Assembly (NCBI GenBank): GCA_009760855.2 | Contig: WPIO01000025.1 | Coordinates: 2,984,501-3,048,500, forward strand | From: Cristatella mucedo | Taxonomy: Eukaryota; Bryozoa; Phylactolaemata; Cristatellidae | DNA length: 64,000 nt | Direction: 5' to 3' | Part shown: one piece after another, positions 21,000 to 59,204 of the stretch | How the letters are laid out: the number at the start of each line of letters is the position of its first letter | Numbering within the stretch: position 1 is the first letter of the stretch | Position numbers and translations under genes: made by a program | Notes under the pieces: model-generated | What the model was told of the DNA's origin: nothing | What the model saw: only the letters and a program-made list of their open reading frames with translations | The model's database searches: none

Positions 21000-23900
21000 G
21001 GCTGGGAGCTCAGGAGAGCAATACTCGAAGAAATATGTAAAATAATATAACACGATGGGACATACGCTCCAGCAGGTTCAACATTTGGATCGGTACACCA
21101 TGTAGAAGCAGCAATTGCTTGTGTAGTCAGTTGGTTCCAACCAAATTTTTGAGAGAGCCAACGTCAAGGCTTTCTGTTTTCGTTTGACATAAAAGCAAAT
21201 AAAAGTTAAAAAAGTAACTTTGTTTCACGCATTACCTACTGTTGGGAAAGAAATTATATCGAGCGAGCAGCAGTTATTCAAGTTACTATTAAGAGTCTCT
21301 TGCCCTGTTCGCACGTGAAATGAGAAGCCCTAGGGCTTGCCTTATTCCCGTTGACAGGCATGCCAAAGTATGGTTCGTAGGGACTCCCCACATCTTAGCA
21401 GACGCTTTCGCGGAGTACTTGTTCATTCTCGTCTTGATTAATTGGACCAACACTTATAACAAAATACATCCGCTGGGTGTATGTAACCTCTAGATGCCAT
21501 ATAAACCAGCTATCGCTATTCTCTATTATATAACTCCGCAGACATAGCATGACTTAAAATGTTCGCTTAATCCATCAGGCCGTGTACGAGCAGCAGTTGA
21601 TTATCCTTTCATCTATTCATGGACGGCATGTCCGTTGCTAATTGAATTTTCGTAGTTGAATTCCATGGCGATTGCCTATCTTTGGTCTGTGAGACTCTAA
21701 ATCAGGGTCGCGAAATCCCTTCAAAATCAATCCGAGGCTGCATATCTGATCTCAAGCTGAATTGGCTTCAGACTGTCTAGTCCAAAGATAAGACGTTGCA
21801 TGGCCCGTGCATTGTGCTGCACTTCGCCGGTAGCTTTTTATGATCGTGACACGTGTGACCGTTTTCCCGTGAACCTCGACAAGCGTTTGCTTATATATTA
21901 TGATCTGAGGTGCCATCTTCAGTGGCGATGGGATGATGCCACCACCACTACGGTCTTCGGAAGTTCGCCTTAGGCGCTGTGGGAAATCGCGGCTTTCATT
22001 CTCGAGGCCCAACTAGGATTTCCGTGTTTTTACTACACCGTGCCGTGGTGGGCTGTGGGAGCGCTATGTGTATGCTACTCTTCGTTCAGCTACGGGTCCC
22101 TTACACTTTTTCGACGTACATACATTAACGGGGTAACCCACGAGAATTTTTAAAAATTGTTAATTTTTTTAAAAATTCGCCTATTAAAGATAAACTAGTT
22201 ATAAATGCAAGCTCAAATTTTGGTGGTTGTCAGATGACTAGGACATGGTCAATAAAATTATTATGTAAGACCTATTTAAACCGGAAGTAGTACATTGAGC
22301 TCAACAAAATAATCTTGTTTGAAAAATAGCTGAGCCGGAACTGCGGTTTTCTGGTGAACTCTGCGAATATAAGCTATTCAGCCCTAAAAGGACCCTCAAA
22401 AAATAACTGGGAAATGATAAAACGTAAAACTTTTCCGGAAATGACACGCCCCTTGAGATCACTCGTCCGACTGGTAGTACAACAAGATGATAAAAGAGTA
22501 AACCCCCTATCGGCAGGGTGTCTAGTCCCGCCTCTGCTTCCCCGCCCCGCCCACCATAGCAACCGGCGGTAAACGGCATTCCAAGGCCCACTCCTTATTT
22601 ACTTAGCAGGAACCTGCTTACATTGGTATGTTTACATCAGATCACAAACCGGAAGTGACTGTCGTTCGGCCAGTAGACGAACATTAGGGATAATGTATTG
22701 AGAATTTACTGCTGCCGGGGCCGCCGTAACTAAGGAGTGCATTATCACGGCACTGCATGAATCCTGAGACAGCTGATCCAGTTACTGTAGCCGCCATAAC
22801 GCACGGGGCGACGGCCGCGAGTGGTCCGTTGTTCGGCGGCCGGTCAGCGTGGTGACTTGGATGGAATTAGCGCGTCGTTTACTGGAAGCCAGTCTGAAAA
22901 TGTTGATTCATTTCTATTCAAGGAAATTTAGGTGATTTCAAGTTCTCATTTATGTCCTTAATAGTTAGATATTTGTATTGGCGAATGTCGGTGAGCCGCC
23001 CGGGTGTACCCTGGATTGCCGGCCTGCGGTATGAGGCCTATCGCGGATATGATCTGCTTAGGCTGTATAAGGTTCTTGTTAGGTTGACCTATTCCTAAGA
23101 TCCATATTTATTTATTTATTGAATTGTTCGTGTGATTATATCGTTTCCTAGTGCTGCCTCTTGGTTAAACCTTGGAGTTGTCAAGTTTATCTGCAAACGA
23201 CAGTCCAATACCTGCTGTCATTTATGTCATATCTCCTAAATGATGATCCGATATCCTTAAAACTTTGGAATATATGATTGATTGTAGTAACATAATCATT
23301 CCAGCATTCTCGTATGCATATTGGACCTCAGTAGACAGACTTGTTTTGGTCAAAACTGGCTGTGTTTGTCGTGCTAAGCCTGTGTCATCCTTTCACTCAC
23401 AGTTGTACATGGTACCTGATAAATTGTACAACTTGGTCGATACTGGGCCGATCTGTGTGAAACTTGGAATATAGGTGGCGCTCACCTGTCTTGACACTCT
23501 CCCCCTGTGCATCTATGCATGATGGGTGTGTATGCATATAATGTGCCTGTGACAAAAAGTGTTTTGTGGGTGGAGAGTCTCCAGTCGAGTGTCTTGCATT
23601 TTTGAGCGGTTTGCCATATTTCTACAATGACATTTATATAATCAAAAAAATTTTGGAGCTGCCTTTTACCACCAGTGCTATACGTGGCCTTGGACTTTTA
23701 AAGGTCACCAGAAGGTCAAAACAGCAGCTATAGCACATCAAACGATAGCTAATGCCACCAGTGTTCTTCGTGCCAATTTTCACGCCATTCAGTTTACTGG
23801 TCTTCGTACAATATTTTATAAATGTGCTTTTGGAGGGACAATTCCCCCTATTGGCGGCCATTTTGGGTGATAACTCCTACTACTGGCCGACTTACTCCCC

Positions 23901-24900
23901 CACCACTCAATGTGTAGCCGGTTTACAGCTTGCAAAGACTGCTAAGTCTGGTGTACCTCTCCTGCCGAGAGATATTCGTGGATAAAGTGTTCACAATGCA
24001 TCACACTAGGTCTCAGATTTCAATTTACTGTTGCGTTTGGAGACGGTTTATTTTCGTAATCGCTCATCGCCTAAGCTTAATAGAAGATAACTAGTGTTCC
24101 ACTAAAACATTGCTAAGAACAGATATTTTATCATTCTCGGCAGGTGAAGCAGGCATTGTGCCGAGACCCTAATTAGTGAGGGCTAGTCCGTCATAACACT
24201 ATAAAAGAGTATCCATACAAGTTTAACTGAGCATTTGGCCTAATGCAGGCTCCAGTATCCACCATAGATGTCTGCATGTGAAGCACACACATGTGCACGG
24301 GCACACGGAGTTCTTTGAAGTGATATAGCTGCCCCTGGACGCTTACGGCTAGCAAAAGGTAGAACACTAGAATCTCGCCTTCTCGAGTGTGACTACGAAG
24401 CCTTTTGGAAATGTTTTCATTGACCAGGCTATGACAGTAGTGCAGCTGAGTATATAGATTGCGCCTGTGTGAAAAGCCTAATCTGAAGATACTTAGGAGC
24501 AGCTAAGCTGTCTCTGTAAAGAGTAACTCTCCAGCTTTACCTTGCCTGTGCTTATGAAGTTTCATGCACATTGTAATCGTCAAGTGGTTGATATTCAAGG
24601 GGATGTAAAAAGTTTTCATCATGCAACATCAACATACATTGCTGCATAGCCGACGTCAGTGGTGTGAACGAAAATTCCATCTATTGATGAAAATTGTGAT
24701 TCTTTCAAACGTTAAGAGTGGCACACAGCATATCAAATTAGTGCCTGCCGATCGTAATAAATTAGCAGCTGTCGCAGACCAAAGGACCATTTGCACGTGT
24801 GGATACGAAGGGGCAATCTCAAGCTGGCTGTTCTTGGCAATTCTTTGCACACCATGTGCCTTCAGCTGAACCAACTCATTCACACCACTGACACTGCATA
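21000..24900. other. No gene supported
   Basis: Only short, non-conserved frames. The stretch 22,100-23,600 has a composition unlike its neighbours (cggaagt motifs at 22,282, 22,650) and may be an old transposon, but I find no terminal repeats or protein motifs. Confidence 0.4.
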
Positions 24901-24925
24901 TAACGGAAATGCTTAGCTGAGCATC

Positions 24926-25209
24926 GTGTCCAGGAAGGCGATGCTAGCTTCGAGCATCGATGACCTTGCAGCTCCTGCGGTTTCGAAAGGCCAAGATCAA
25001 AGAGTGTTAGCGAGCGCCGGCTTAGGTTTCCTCGTCAAAACGTCGAGTGCCTCTACAAGCTGCAAGCAAGCACTTCCACTACCTGCAAAATTGTTTCTGC
25101 TTGCCCAGCAGATCAGAGCTTCAGGTGGGTAAGCTACCGCAGAGATACCACCAGGCCTGCAGGACTGGCCGAATGCTCGTGCCCAGCTTTCTTGTGCACA
25201 GAGTTTGCA
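24926..25209 (+). CDS. Possible coding exons, unknown
   Basis: A GC-richer stretch. A plus-strand frame of about 65 codons (SRKAMLASSIDDLAAPAVSK...) ends at overlapping donor sites (CAG|GTGGGT, TGG|GTAAGC, about 25,124-25,130). Next, 48 nt between an acceptor (accaggcctgcag) and a donor (TTGCAG|GTGAGC at 25,209) is open in phase 0. The Ser/Ala-rich composition gives no family. Could equally be non-coding. Confidence 0.2.
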
Positions 25210-26069
25210 GGTGAGCTGCTCAGCTTCTCAGGAACTACCTGGAGAGCACAACTGGTCCATACCATTCATCATCAAGAAGAGTCAATGCGCGGTGTCATGC
25301 GTGAACGCTCTCTCTCTCTCTCTGCATCCCTCGCAATGTCCAGTAGGTCGTTACTGTCGAAGGCCCAGCCATACGAGCCGAAAGCACGAAGCCAGTGAGC
25401 GCAGCCATCTAGGCAGCTGTCACCACATTCAGCATCATGTCTGCGGTCGACGATCGGAGTCCAGTGATTGATTGCTACATTGCTTACAGCATGCAGCCAG
25501 GTGCATTCATCAAGAAGCGCACGAATCAAGTGGCTGATCGCTAGGATGGTAGTGACTAGCCTCTGCTGCAGCTTCTCGGGTCAAAAGCGTTCTGGGTTAA
25601 GCAGCAGCAACGTGCAGCCCGTGCGGGCTAGCGACAACACTCTGGTTCCACCACTGAGGCGGCTTCCTCTGGACGAGAAGGCAGGCAGGAAAGGGCTGTC
25701 AAGCCGGTGGCTTTAGGGTGAGAACACGGCGGCAAGAGACTCCACTACAAATAAGTACAAAAAGGGATGCAGATATCGTGTACAGTATAACATTCCAAGT
25801 CTCTGAAGGTGACCGGAAACTTGGTACTAGAACTGGAAGCCGACACAGCGAGCAGACCAAAATGACACCCAAGTGAAAAAGCAAGAATACTACACACATA
25901 ACCTTCCTGTTACATTCTTTTGGAGCATTCCTTGATGCTTTTGCTCTGTAATGGCTTAAATTTAGAAATGCTTCGATAAAAGACCAAATCATAAAGTCAA
26001 TAAGCGTTCTCTGAAGGGTCATCGTGTTAAATTGAATCGAGGATTCTGCTGCATGACGATTTACTTTAG

Positions 26070-26140
26070 GCTCAGATCATAGTGAGATGTGATCTCATAG
26101 TGAGATGCGATCTCATAGTGATCTCACCTCGTGAGACCGA
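26070..26140. repeat. Short tandem palindromic repeats
   Basis: The unit tgagatgtgatctcatag is repeated (tgagatgcgatctcatag next to it), and each unit can fold on itself (gagat...atctc). It lies about 0.15 kb beyond the probable poly(A) signal of TUBGCP5. Confidence 0.8.
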
Positions 26141-26283
26141 AAAAAATGCTCTCGTGGCGAGGTCGGCAGACAGAGAAGGCGGCATTTCCGAGTCCAGTAG
26201 CAGCAGACGGCTATTAACCGAGCATTTCATGAGAGCAGCTAGACCTGTAGTATCGAAGACTTTCCTAGGGCTCCAACCTAAGA

Positions 26284-26289
26284 TTTAAT
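26284..26289 (-). promoter_or_regulatory. Possible poly(A) signal of TUBGCP5
   Basis: ATTAAA on the minus strand, about 305 nt after the TUBGCP5 stop codon. It is the nearest good match downstream of the stop. Confidence 0.35.
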
Positions 26290-26593
26290 TCAGTTGGTCA
26301 GACTGAGCTAGAAGAGCTCCGAAGTCGAAGTGCTACTCAGAGGTCGGCAGAGAATGCTCTCCCATTGAAAAAACAGTGACATGCACAGCTCAAAAAAACT
26401 CAGACTGCAAAAACTTAAACGAGAGCAGGCCGCCGAGCAAGCAGCAGCATCCATCGAGCCAGTGCAAATCATCCTAGCCCAAATGCTGAAGGGGAGGGTG
26501 CTTGCACGCTTTGCTGGTGTGGTGGCTGCCGTGGGGCTTCGCAGGGGTCGGGCCTCAGCTGGCTGCAAGATGCCTTGCTCGCCAGGCGGCACA

Positions 26594-51972
<25,379 letters not shown>

Positions 51973-53214
51973 CTGAAACACATCACTCATACGAATCGAC
52001 CAAACGAAAAAAATTAGGATCAGACTGCTCTTGCAACACTGCTAACAAAGTTTTGCGTTCAAAACCACCAACAACTCTCAGAAAAAGCTACCTTGATGCA
52101 CAGCTAATCAACGTCGGTAGTGACTGTCAGATCAGATCAGATCATGCAATTGTTCCATTTTACAAAGCTCGCCATTACATTTGAATACGAGATGGCAACC
52201 CGACTCGTACAAGCAGCTCACATAAGTCGAATTCGCTTACACGGCTCGCCGAGTAAGAGGCATGCATGGACAGATATTGATCAATGGCAGATCATGATCT
52301 TCTAACATCACTGATGGTGGCAGAAATGCTTTGATGGATGCACTTTGGCTGCAGGCATATGGCTGCAGGCATATGGCTGAATGGGCACCAAATCGTTCTA
52401 ATATCTCAACTGATGGAAAACTCTTTGAATCGATGGATACCACAGCACAACCAATTACTCTTTCTTATAGCCATTGTTTCATCAATGGGAGTTGTCGTGT
52501 GTGTGCATGTGTCCTAAAATTGTGTTGTATGGCCAACCCATTAGCTTGGCCAATTTTAGCATATGCACAGCTCCTAAAATAAGATAAGGTGGTTTTGAAG
52601 TGGTATAGAAAGGCTTTATTAGTAGTAATAGCCACCTTGAAAGCACCGGTGCCTAGGCTAACTGAATTATGCCTTCTTGCATACCATGCGTTGGCATCAC
52701 TGGATTTTTAGTGATATTATAAGCTTACTGCCAAGCTAGTCAAACAGTGCAATATGGTTGTGAACACTATGGGAATCGATTGTGGATCTAAATATTACAG
52801 GGTTCTGCCGAGCATAGGCTCATATGTCCTTTGACATTTGACTAAAATGATGGTACATTTGACTAAAATGATGGTGCTGCATATAGTCTATTGTCCTAAG
52901 AGTATTTAAGGCAAGGAGGGCAGAAAAAGCTAGGTATTGAGGAGCCTAGCTATGGCAGGTCGTTTTGGTTAAAGGAACCATTGCAGCTCCCTTCGAAAAG
53001 GCAAAGCTTGGTCTAAGTTATCGGTTTTAAAGGTCAGCCCCGTGGCGATTTACTAACTAGAATAAGTTACTAGTGAGTTAGAATAGTCTGGAGACAGCCA
53101 AGGAGCAAGATTGATCTCCAGCTTGCCGCTGGAGTAAGTACTCCCCCTAATCCTGAACAGGAGAGAGCACAATGTGGAGGCAGAGGCATAAAACGTTTGA
53201 ATATCCAGCAGTCA

Positions 53215-53405
53215 CACTGCCACTAACCATACTAGCATGCTGACCCTGTGCATGTCAACCCTAACCCTGTTATTCTTGCGGTTCATTAAGCATGCTACAA
53301 CTAACCATTCGATCGTGCTTCCTTTGCAGTAAATGTAAAGTTCCTAGAAAAAGATTGAGTTCTCTGAGAGGAATATCAAACGTATTATTATTATTATTAT
53401 TATTA
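53215..53405 (+). mobile_element. LINE-A 3' end (plus)
   Basis: 3' UTR (actaaccatactagcatgct, gaccctgtgcatgtcaaccc), cctttgcagtaaatgtaaag, ttcctagaaaaagattgagt, (ATT)6. Confidence 0.85.
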
Positions 53406-53766
53406 CGAAAGCATAGCATTTCCAACTTTTGTATCCCCTGAGATAGGAATTTGGCACCAAAATTGTAGCATGAGCCAACGATTGCCAAAAGGTGGTAAGT
53501 TGCGAGTGAGGCTGGTGAGCCTGTGCACGCCTGTGCGTGCATGCTTCGTACCTCCACATGCATGCTCATGTACTTGTAAACTTACCCTTGCTCATAGTAC
53601 ATGGGCTAACAAATTCAATGGAATGCAAAGACTACTTATTATGTCAGTGCCCCTAATTCTATATCTCTGGTACCTAGTTAATCAAAACGTCACCACCACA
53701 CTGTCTTTTTTTGGAATCTTGCAGGTACTGCCATGTCCCAGCTAAAGCATTGGGAAACTCTGGCTT

Positions 53767-54153
53767 GTGCTGGAGCATAGCCTGAAACAGCAAACATTCA
53801 GCAACGTCATCGGGCATACTGTGCCATTTCGGTTACATGTCTCGTATTGCCGTGACCGACGAGTACAAATAGTAGATCAATGCATTAGCATTCTCCCTAA
53901 AGTCATCGAGATGGATGTGGGGCTGCTCCAGTGTGCCAAAACTTGTCGCGCATCAAAACTGCTGCCGGAACTTATATCTGCACAGGAACATGCATCTACC
54001 AAGCAGGTACAAGCATCGAGCAGCAGGTGCACTGAGCCCTGCATCGAGCCTTTTATCGTGGCCGACCATGCTACTGTTGGGTGCAGGGCAAGTCATTCTA
54101 ATATTGCTCCGAGCAGCAACATGCCATACGCCGCTTTAGGAAGAGCGCTATAA
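53767..54153 (+). CDS. 128-codon open frame, unknown
   Basis: Includes RLHVSYCRDRRVQIVDQCIS and PKVIEMDVGLLQCAKTCRAS. It follows a good acceptor (tttttttggaatcttgcag at 53,725) by 40 nt but is not in a clean exon. No family recognised. May be chance. Confidence 0.15.
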   Translation: MLEHSLKQQTFSNVIGHTVPFRLHVSYCRDRRVQIVDQCISILPKVIEMDVGLLQCAKTCRASKLLPELISAQEHASTKQVQASSSRCTEPCIEPFIVADHATVGCRASHSNIAPSSNMPYAALGRAL

Positions 54154-54159
54154 GGTAAC

Positions 54160-55480
54160 AGGCGATACGACAGCTACCGCCTCCTTGCAGTACATTCATT
54201 CGGTGCCGCCAACCCGGATTTCCGAAAATGGATGACGAGTTCAAAATGCTGCACACAATGGCTTGCGCCACACTTACACAGTGCGGCGGGCCTCAAGAAC
54301 GACGAGGGAAAGAGAAGTAGCTACTGCGTTGAGAGAAGCAGCTGAGGCATTACACAAGCTGAGCTGACCACAAGGGGTCTTCCACTGTACACATATTACT
54401 GTAGCACTTGAGCAATTACCCATCAAGAGTCCTGTTCACTTTATGGCTATCTACGTCCAGATAACGATGATGCTTCAGACTGGTTTGAACGAACTGGAGG
54501 CATATGCTGAAATTGTCATCCCCCTTCTGAAAAGAAATCATACATGATAATTGTGGTCACTCATCAAATGTAATAGCACGGCATAATGAACGAATGGATA
54601 AAAAAAGGAGCAATGAAACGACACGAAGGTCCTACGAGGGAGATCGACAGCAGGAAAATGCACAACTCGGCATGATACCCACCAGCTACTTTGGCTATCA
54701 AATCAACGATTCAATGATTACGCTTCAAAGGCATCTGGTTATACTGTGCTCAGCCTTTTAAAGCGTCCTGTCTTTACTGGCCACCTTAATGCCCAACCAA
54801 CTTAATGCCTCACCATTTGTCAAGTCGCGTTAGCATATGCAAAGCTGGTTGGATATTATGTGAGGTGAGATGGCTGTGACAGAAAGCACTTGCAGGAAGT
54901 GTTCTTAATAGAAGTCGGCACCAGTTTAAACATACAAGAGCCAAGGCCAGAGAGTACAGTTGTGTGAAGAGAGAAGTACGATTAACGAATGGGAGTATGC
55001 TACTGACATATTGCAGATGTGCCCAGCTGGCAAAGCAAGCAGTCAGCAAGATAAGCAGCAGCATGAGAAACAGTCAATGTGCCCATTTCTTACGTATTTT
55101 AAGCATTCCACAGGCACGACAAGTAGAGATACAATCTGTACTCATATTTATGCATCAATCTTGCAGGGTATCTACTGAGAAATAGCTGAATGAGCACTTG
55201 CACTGTACTAATTAGCTTATTACACTAGACTTTGCTATGTGTGCTTGGTAATCGATGCACTGCAAACGAATTAGATTATGACTCTACCTTCGGTCAGCTT
55301 CAAAAACCTCTAACTCACGAAGACATGCCAGCATTTTTCGGCAGTTATCGTACAGTGCGACTGTGGACAAATATGCCTAGTTAATTAGGCAAAGTCTTGC
55401 TGCAAAGTGATAACTAATATGATGCAACACCATATGATCATCGGCAGCTGGCCAAAAGCCAGCAAATAATTACATGACTA
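54160..55480. other. No gene seen
   Basis: Short frames only, no recognisable repeat. Confidence 0.45.
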
Positions 55481-55489
55481 TATTTAGCA

Positions 55490-55712
55490 CTATTACATCT
55501 AGTGGCTTTAAAGATGAAACTTAAAACACATCTATTACAGTATTTAGTAGGTCTTGGATTTTCGTCCTTCGTGTGCATATGCATGCTTACACTGCATCTG
55601 CTGCTTGCAAATAATGCTTTCTATATAGCACCTTTAGAGTGCCTAGAAAGAGATTCAGTTCTCTGAGGGCGATACACAAAAGTAGGATATAATTATTATT
55701 ATTATTATCTAG
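55490..55712 (+). mobile_element. LINE-A 3' end (plus)
   Basis: Protein-end remnant (aaagatgaaacttaaaacac), 3' UTR, gtgcctagaaagagattcag, ttctctgagggcgatacaca and (ATT)5. Confidence 0.8.
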
Positions 55713-55889
55713 TGGCTGCTTAATGCCTATTAGCTGATGGATATGAGCTTGGTCATGCTATGTTGTCAAGGACAAACACCAGCAGCCTCCTCAACTATCT
55801 GTAGCATTTACTCTAACTTCATCAGCACTAATTCACTCTTTTGCGTTTGACAGAATAATCGCTGACCGTTGATTTCAAAAGCCAGGAGT

Positions 55890-55897
55890 GCACACAC

Positions 55898-55960
<63 letters not shown>

Positions 55961-55965
55961 TACGG
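55890..55965. repeat. (CA)n microsatellite
   Basis: About 35 CA units with few interruptions. Confidence 0.97.
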
Positions 55966-57298
55966 CGGATTTGAAATTCTCAAACAGTCATTGTAAAGAA
56001 AAAACCATCCCTACAACCTGCCTCGGGCAGGAAGCAGAGCATGCCTGCGTGCATGCAGGATCGTATATAGCAAGTACTAGCCCCAATTTTCTAAATTATA
56101 CATAAGCCTCGTACAACGATAGGTACCTTGGTGGTAATATCATTTAAGGATAACTTCGGGCCCGTACACCAGCAATGCCAGCTGCAGGAACATATAATAC
56201 GTCACTACAAAGGCACGATATCGCATGGCAAGGTCGAAGCAGCTTCAGAAGGAACGAGGGGAGCTTAGCTTGCAGATTCTGTATAAATGGAATGTACACT
56301 ACGAAAGAGCTATAGCACCGGTCTCTAATATGAGCAAGATCAATACGCATACAACAGAAAGGTCCCTAATGTATGGCAAGAAGCTGAAATCAAGAATCTT
56401 AGGCCAGCGAATGGTAGCATAGCTGAACCGATAGGAAGATCTGTTCTATGGTAATACTGTGGAAGTTTTTCTTATGCACTTATCTCCTGGTACATGTCGG
56501 CTGTCAGTGTATGGCGGCGTGCCTTCTTCTAAAACAGTATCTATAAGGCCACCCATTCGCGAGATAATAGATGTACAGGCCGATCGGTGGCCGTACGAAG
56601 TAACATCGAAACCGGTCAGTTAGGACTGGGCTTAACAGTCCTATATGCTGAGACCCACGCACGCTAGAACCCACGGCGTGACTCCAAGGGACTCGCGCAT
56701 ATATGCATCGTTATATTTTACCTTCAGACCAGTAACAGCCCCTATTAATAAGCGCACGTCACGGTCTACTCTCGTATTTCGCGCCATCGTTGGTAGTTAT
56801 TGCATGGTGACACAGTTGCCAACGAGTTTCTGCCGCCACGCTCGTTGTGTGAACATTGAAAATTCTGTCATCTACGTTTACTTTTGTTTCCCCTTGTATT
56901 ATTTTATTTTTCATTATTTAAATATGTATTTATGTAGTATATTGAGCTATATGGCTTCTGCCATTGTTATTGCGGCGACGCATACCTGTGGACCGCAGTA
57001 AGCACCAGCGTATGCCGCCCGGCTGATGTACCTACGCGTCCTGTGATGCACGTGGACAGCCTTCTCCGTCCTTTACTAACTACATGGTAAGTGTAGTTGA
57101 ATCTTAAGCGAAAGAGGGCCTCATACTTTTGCAGGGTCGTGGTCTTTCTAGTTGTTACGCTGCTCTGTTTTTTTGCATTCGTGGTGCCGTCGGATGTTTT
57201 TTGGTTGACACTTGGGACAGTTGTCAGTGGTGGCCGTAAGGGAATATTAGATGTAACCATTTTTCGTGTATATTGTGTGATTATTCTTGGCATTGCAG

Positions 57299-58018
57299 AT
57301 GGCCTGCAGATGGAAGACCGACCTCGACGGCTTGAACTCGGGCCAAACACTTGCCGAAGGCCTTAGAGAGATACCCTACAGAGCAGCTTACGAGCCGTTA
57401 GCAGGATGCGGTGGACAATTCCCCTTGGACGCAGAGACGCGCGTATTAAGAAGACCTCTGATGGCTCGCTTTCCTCCGTCGAGACACAGGGTGTCTGTGC
57501 CCCTGAAGCAAATCCTTCACGAGTGCTATCCGGAAATTCTACCGGCAATTGCCACAGCCAACGGGGCAGCGGAGATACCTATCTACGAGTGCGAAAGCCA
57601 TTCGAAGAATCCTCTCGTCGAAAGGTGGAGTAAGCATCGTCCCTTGTCGACCAAGCGACGGACAGGCAAACCGTACGACATGCCTATGCACAGGCCGACC
57701 TTCCACGTTGACGTTGGGAAGTGCGACCGAGTCGTCGTAGACCCTGTCATGGTAAATGGTCTAGATCATTCCCTAAGAGTACCGGCTGCCGAGCCGTGCC
57801 AGCGGTGCGCCAAAAGAAGCCCGCCGCTGCCGCCGCCCCCGCCGTGTCTTGCTGGCTCAAGACTGCACCAGCGCTCTCGCTCATTAGACGATCTGCATCA
57901 GCTGTTGCCTTCGTCGTCACCGTCGTCGTCGGACAGCAGCATGACTCGTAGGGCTACTAGCAGGGCCGAAATGGATTCAATCGCAAGCGGCCTTCAGAAC
58001 GTCTCCTTTAAGGATTAA
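57299..58018 (+). CDS. Last exon of an unknown gene (239 aa to stop)
   Basis: A GC-rich open frame begins right after a good acceptor (ttattcttggcattgcag) with ATGGCC and runs to TAA. It may be the initiator or an internal Met. Visible parts: a hydrophilic N-terminus; QILHECYPEILPAI (65-85); a basic stretch SKHRPLSTKRRTGK (111-124); CQRC (167-170); a proline run (175-182); SRSLDDL (193-199), a typical 14-3-3/phosphorylation-like site; a Ser-rich tract; and the end EMDSIASGLQNVSFKD. No membrane segment in this frame. I do not recognise the family. Codon use, length and the downstream poly(A) signal argue that it is real. If TUBGCP5 starts near 61.9 kb, this gene is nested in its first intron on the opposite strand. 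Confidence 0.7.
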   Translation: MACRWKTDLDGLNSGQTLAEGLREIPYRAAYEPLAGCGGQFPLDAETRVLRRPLMARFPPSRHRVSVPLKQILHECYPEILPAIATANGAAEIPIYECESHSKNPLVERWSKHRPLSTKRRTGKPYDMPMHRPTFHVDVGKCDRVVVDPVMVNGLDHSLRVPAAEPCQRCAKRSPPLPPPPPCLAGSRLHQRSRSLDDLHQLLPSSSPSSSDSSMTRRATSRAEMDSIASGLQNVSFKD

Positions 58019-58184
58019 GGTTTGCTGTGAAAATTCCTTAATGGCGGCCGTTCTCGTGGATACAGCGAGGTAGACGCGGCTATGTTGCTTATTGGATGTC
58101 TCAACTGGCGCTTTTGTTTTCAGTTGTGTTTGCTTTCCTGGGATTCACCAACCCACGAGTAACGCTTCGCTTAAGCTTGTGCTC

Positions 58185-58190
58185 ATTAAA
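58185..58190 (+). terminator. Poly(A) signal ATTAAA
   Basis: 167 nt after the stop codon at 58,016-58,018; fits 3' end formation of the 57.3-58.0 kb gene. Confidence 0.55.
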
Positions 58191-58325
58191 GCCTCACACT
58201 GCAGTGGCTGGCTACGTGAATGGGTGCTCGGGTCTGCTGCAGCTGTCACTTGTCTGTATATATAGTGTTTAGTCATCTGTAATGCCACACAAGGACTTTG
58301 AGTGGCGTGACACAGTCTATTTTGC

Positions 58326-58800
58326 TATAGTGCCCTCCAAGCCTAAGCGGCTTTCGGTACTTGTGCCGTTGCCAAAGCTTCATCTCATGCAGAAAAGAGA
58401 AATCCAAGAGCAAAGCTGAGTTAGGACAGCAGTCGAGTGAGTTGCATGAAAGTAGCAGTCCATGACGGCTGGAAAGGATGGTCACAGCAGGCTGGAGGCT
58501 GCCGACTGTGACCATCTACATAAAAAACAAATTAAAAAAAAGATAATCCTAGCTGATGAAACAGCCTCTTTTTGTATTGCGACAGAAGAGCCTTTACGGC
58601 TATCACCACCGCTTTCGGTGGCGAGATAGGATTGCCTACCGCAGGAATCGAACCCACGACCTCGGTCGTGAAAGCAACCGCCTTACCTAGTGTGCCATCA
58701 CGGCTCACTAAATATCAAGGAGAGTCGGTGTCGTTGCGGAAGTGAGTTCCACAGTCTAGGACTTGAATAGCAAAAGATGGGTTTGTTCAAATATTGTATA
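58326..58800 (-). mobile_element. LINE-B 3' end split by a SINE1
   Basis: ctaagcggctttcggtac and the region up to 58,515 match the LINE-B end on the minus strand. LINE-B text resumes at 58,720 (cgttgcggaagtgagttcca, cagtctag). Between them lies a SINE1 (58,548-58,708). Confidence 0.8.
58548..58708 (-). mobile_element. SINE1 nested in LINE-B
   Basis: Near full-length, with B box gggttcgattcctgcggtag on the minus strand and A-rich complement of the tail at its low-coordinate side. Second nested SINE1 in the window. Confidence 0.9.
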
Positions 58801-59204
58801 GCCCACTCAAAAGTTCAAGTTGCATCCATTTCGTATTTGGTGGTCAATTGCAAACAAATAAATCTAGGGGGACCTTAGCCAGAATAGTCATAAATGCAAA
58901 GAATCACTGAAGGACCTCTATGAAGGAAGTGTAAGAAACAACAGCTGGAGGAAGACATTGTAGTTGATTTGTTAATTAAGTTGTCAAGTCTTGAACTTGC
59001 GAAGCAAGTGTCTGGTGCTAATAGTCTAAGCAAAAGAGACAGCTGTCTTGAGAGAACCCCAGGGCCCTGCCGAAGATCATCTGTTAAACGGTGGGCATTC
59101 ATGTCCCTGCTGGCTGATGTTCGAAGGCAAGTGCTGATGTGCAAAGACTGCAAGGAATGACCTCAACCTGTGGTGACAGTGTATGACCATCAACTTAATT
59201 AGCA

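Noticed and set aside
22301-22591. 96-codon minus-strand frame
   Set aside because: No family, no splice sites, and frames overlap on both strands, as expected from composition.
53252-53268. Telomere-like ccctaaccctg
   Set aside because: Only about two units, within a LINE-A 3' UTR that carries similar text in other copies.
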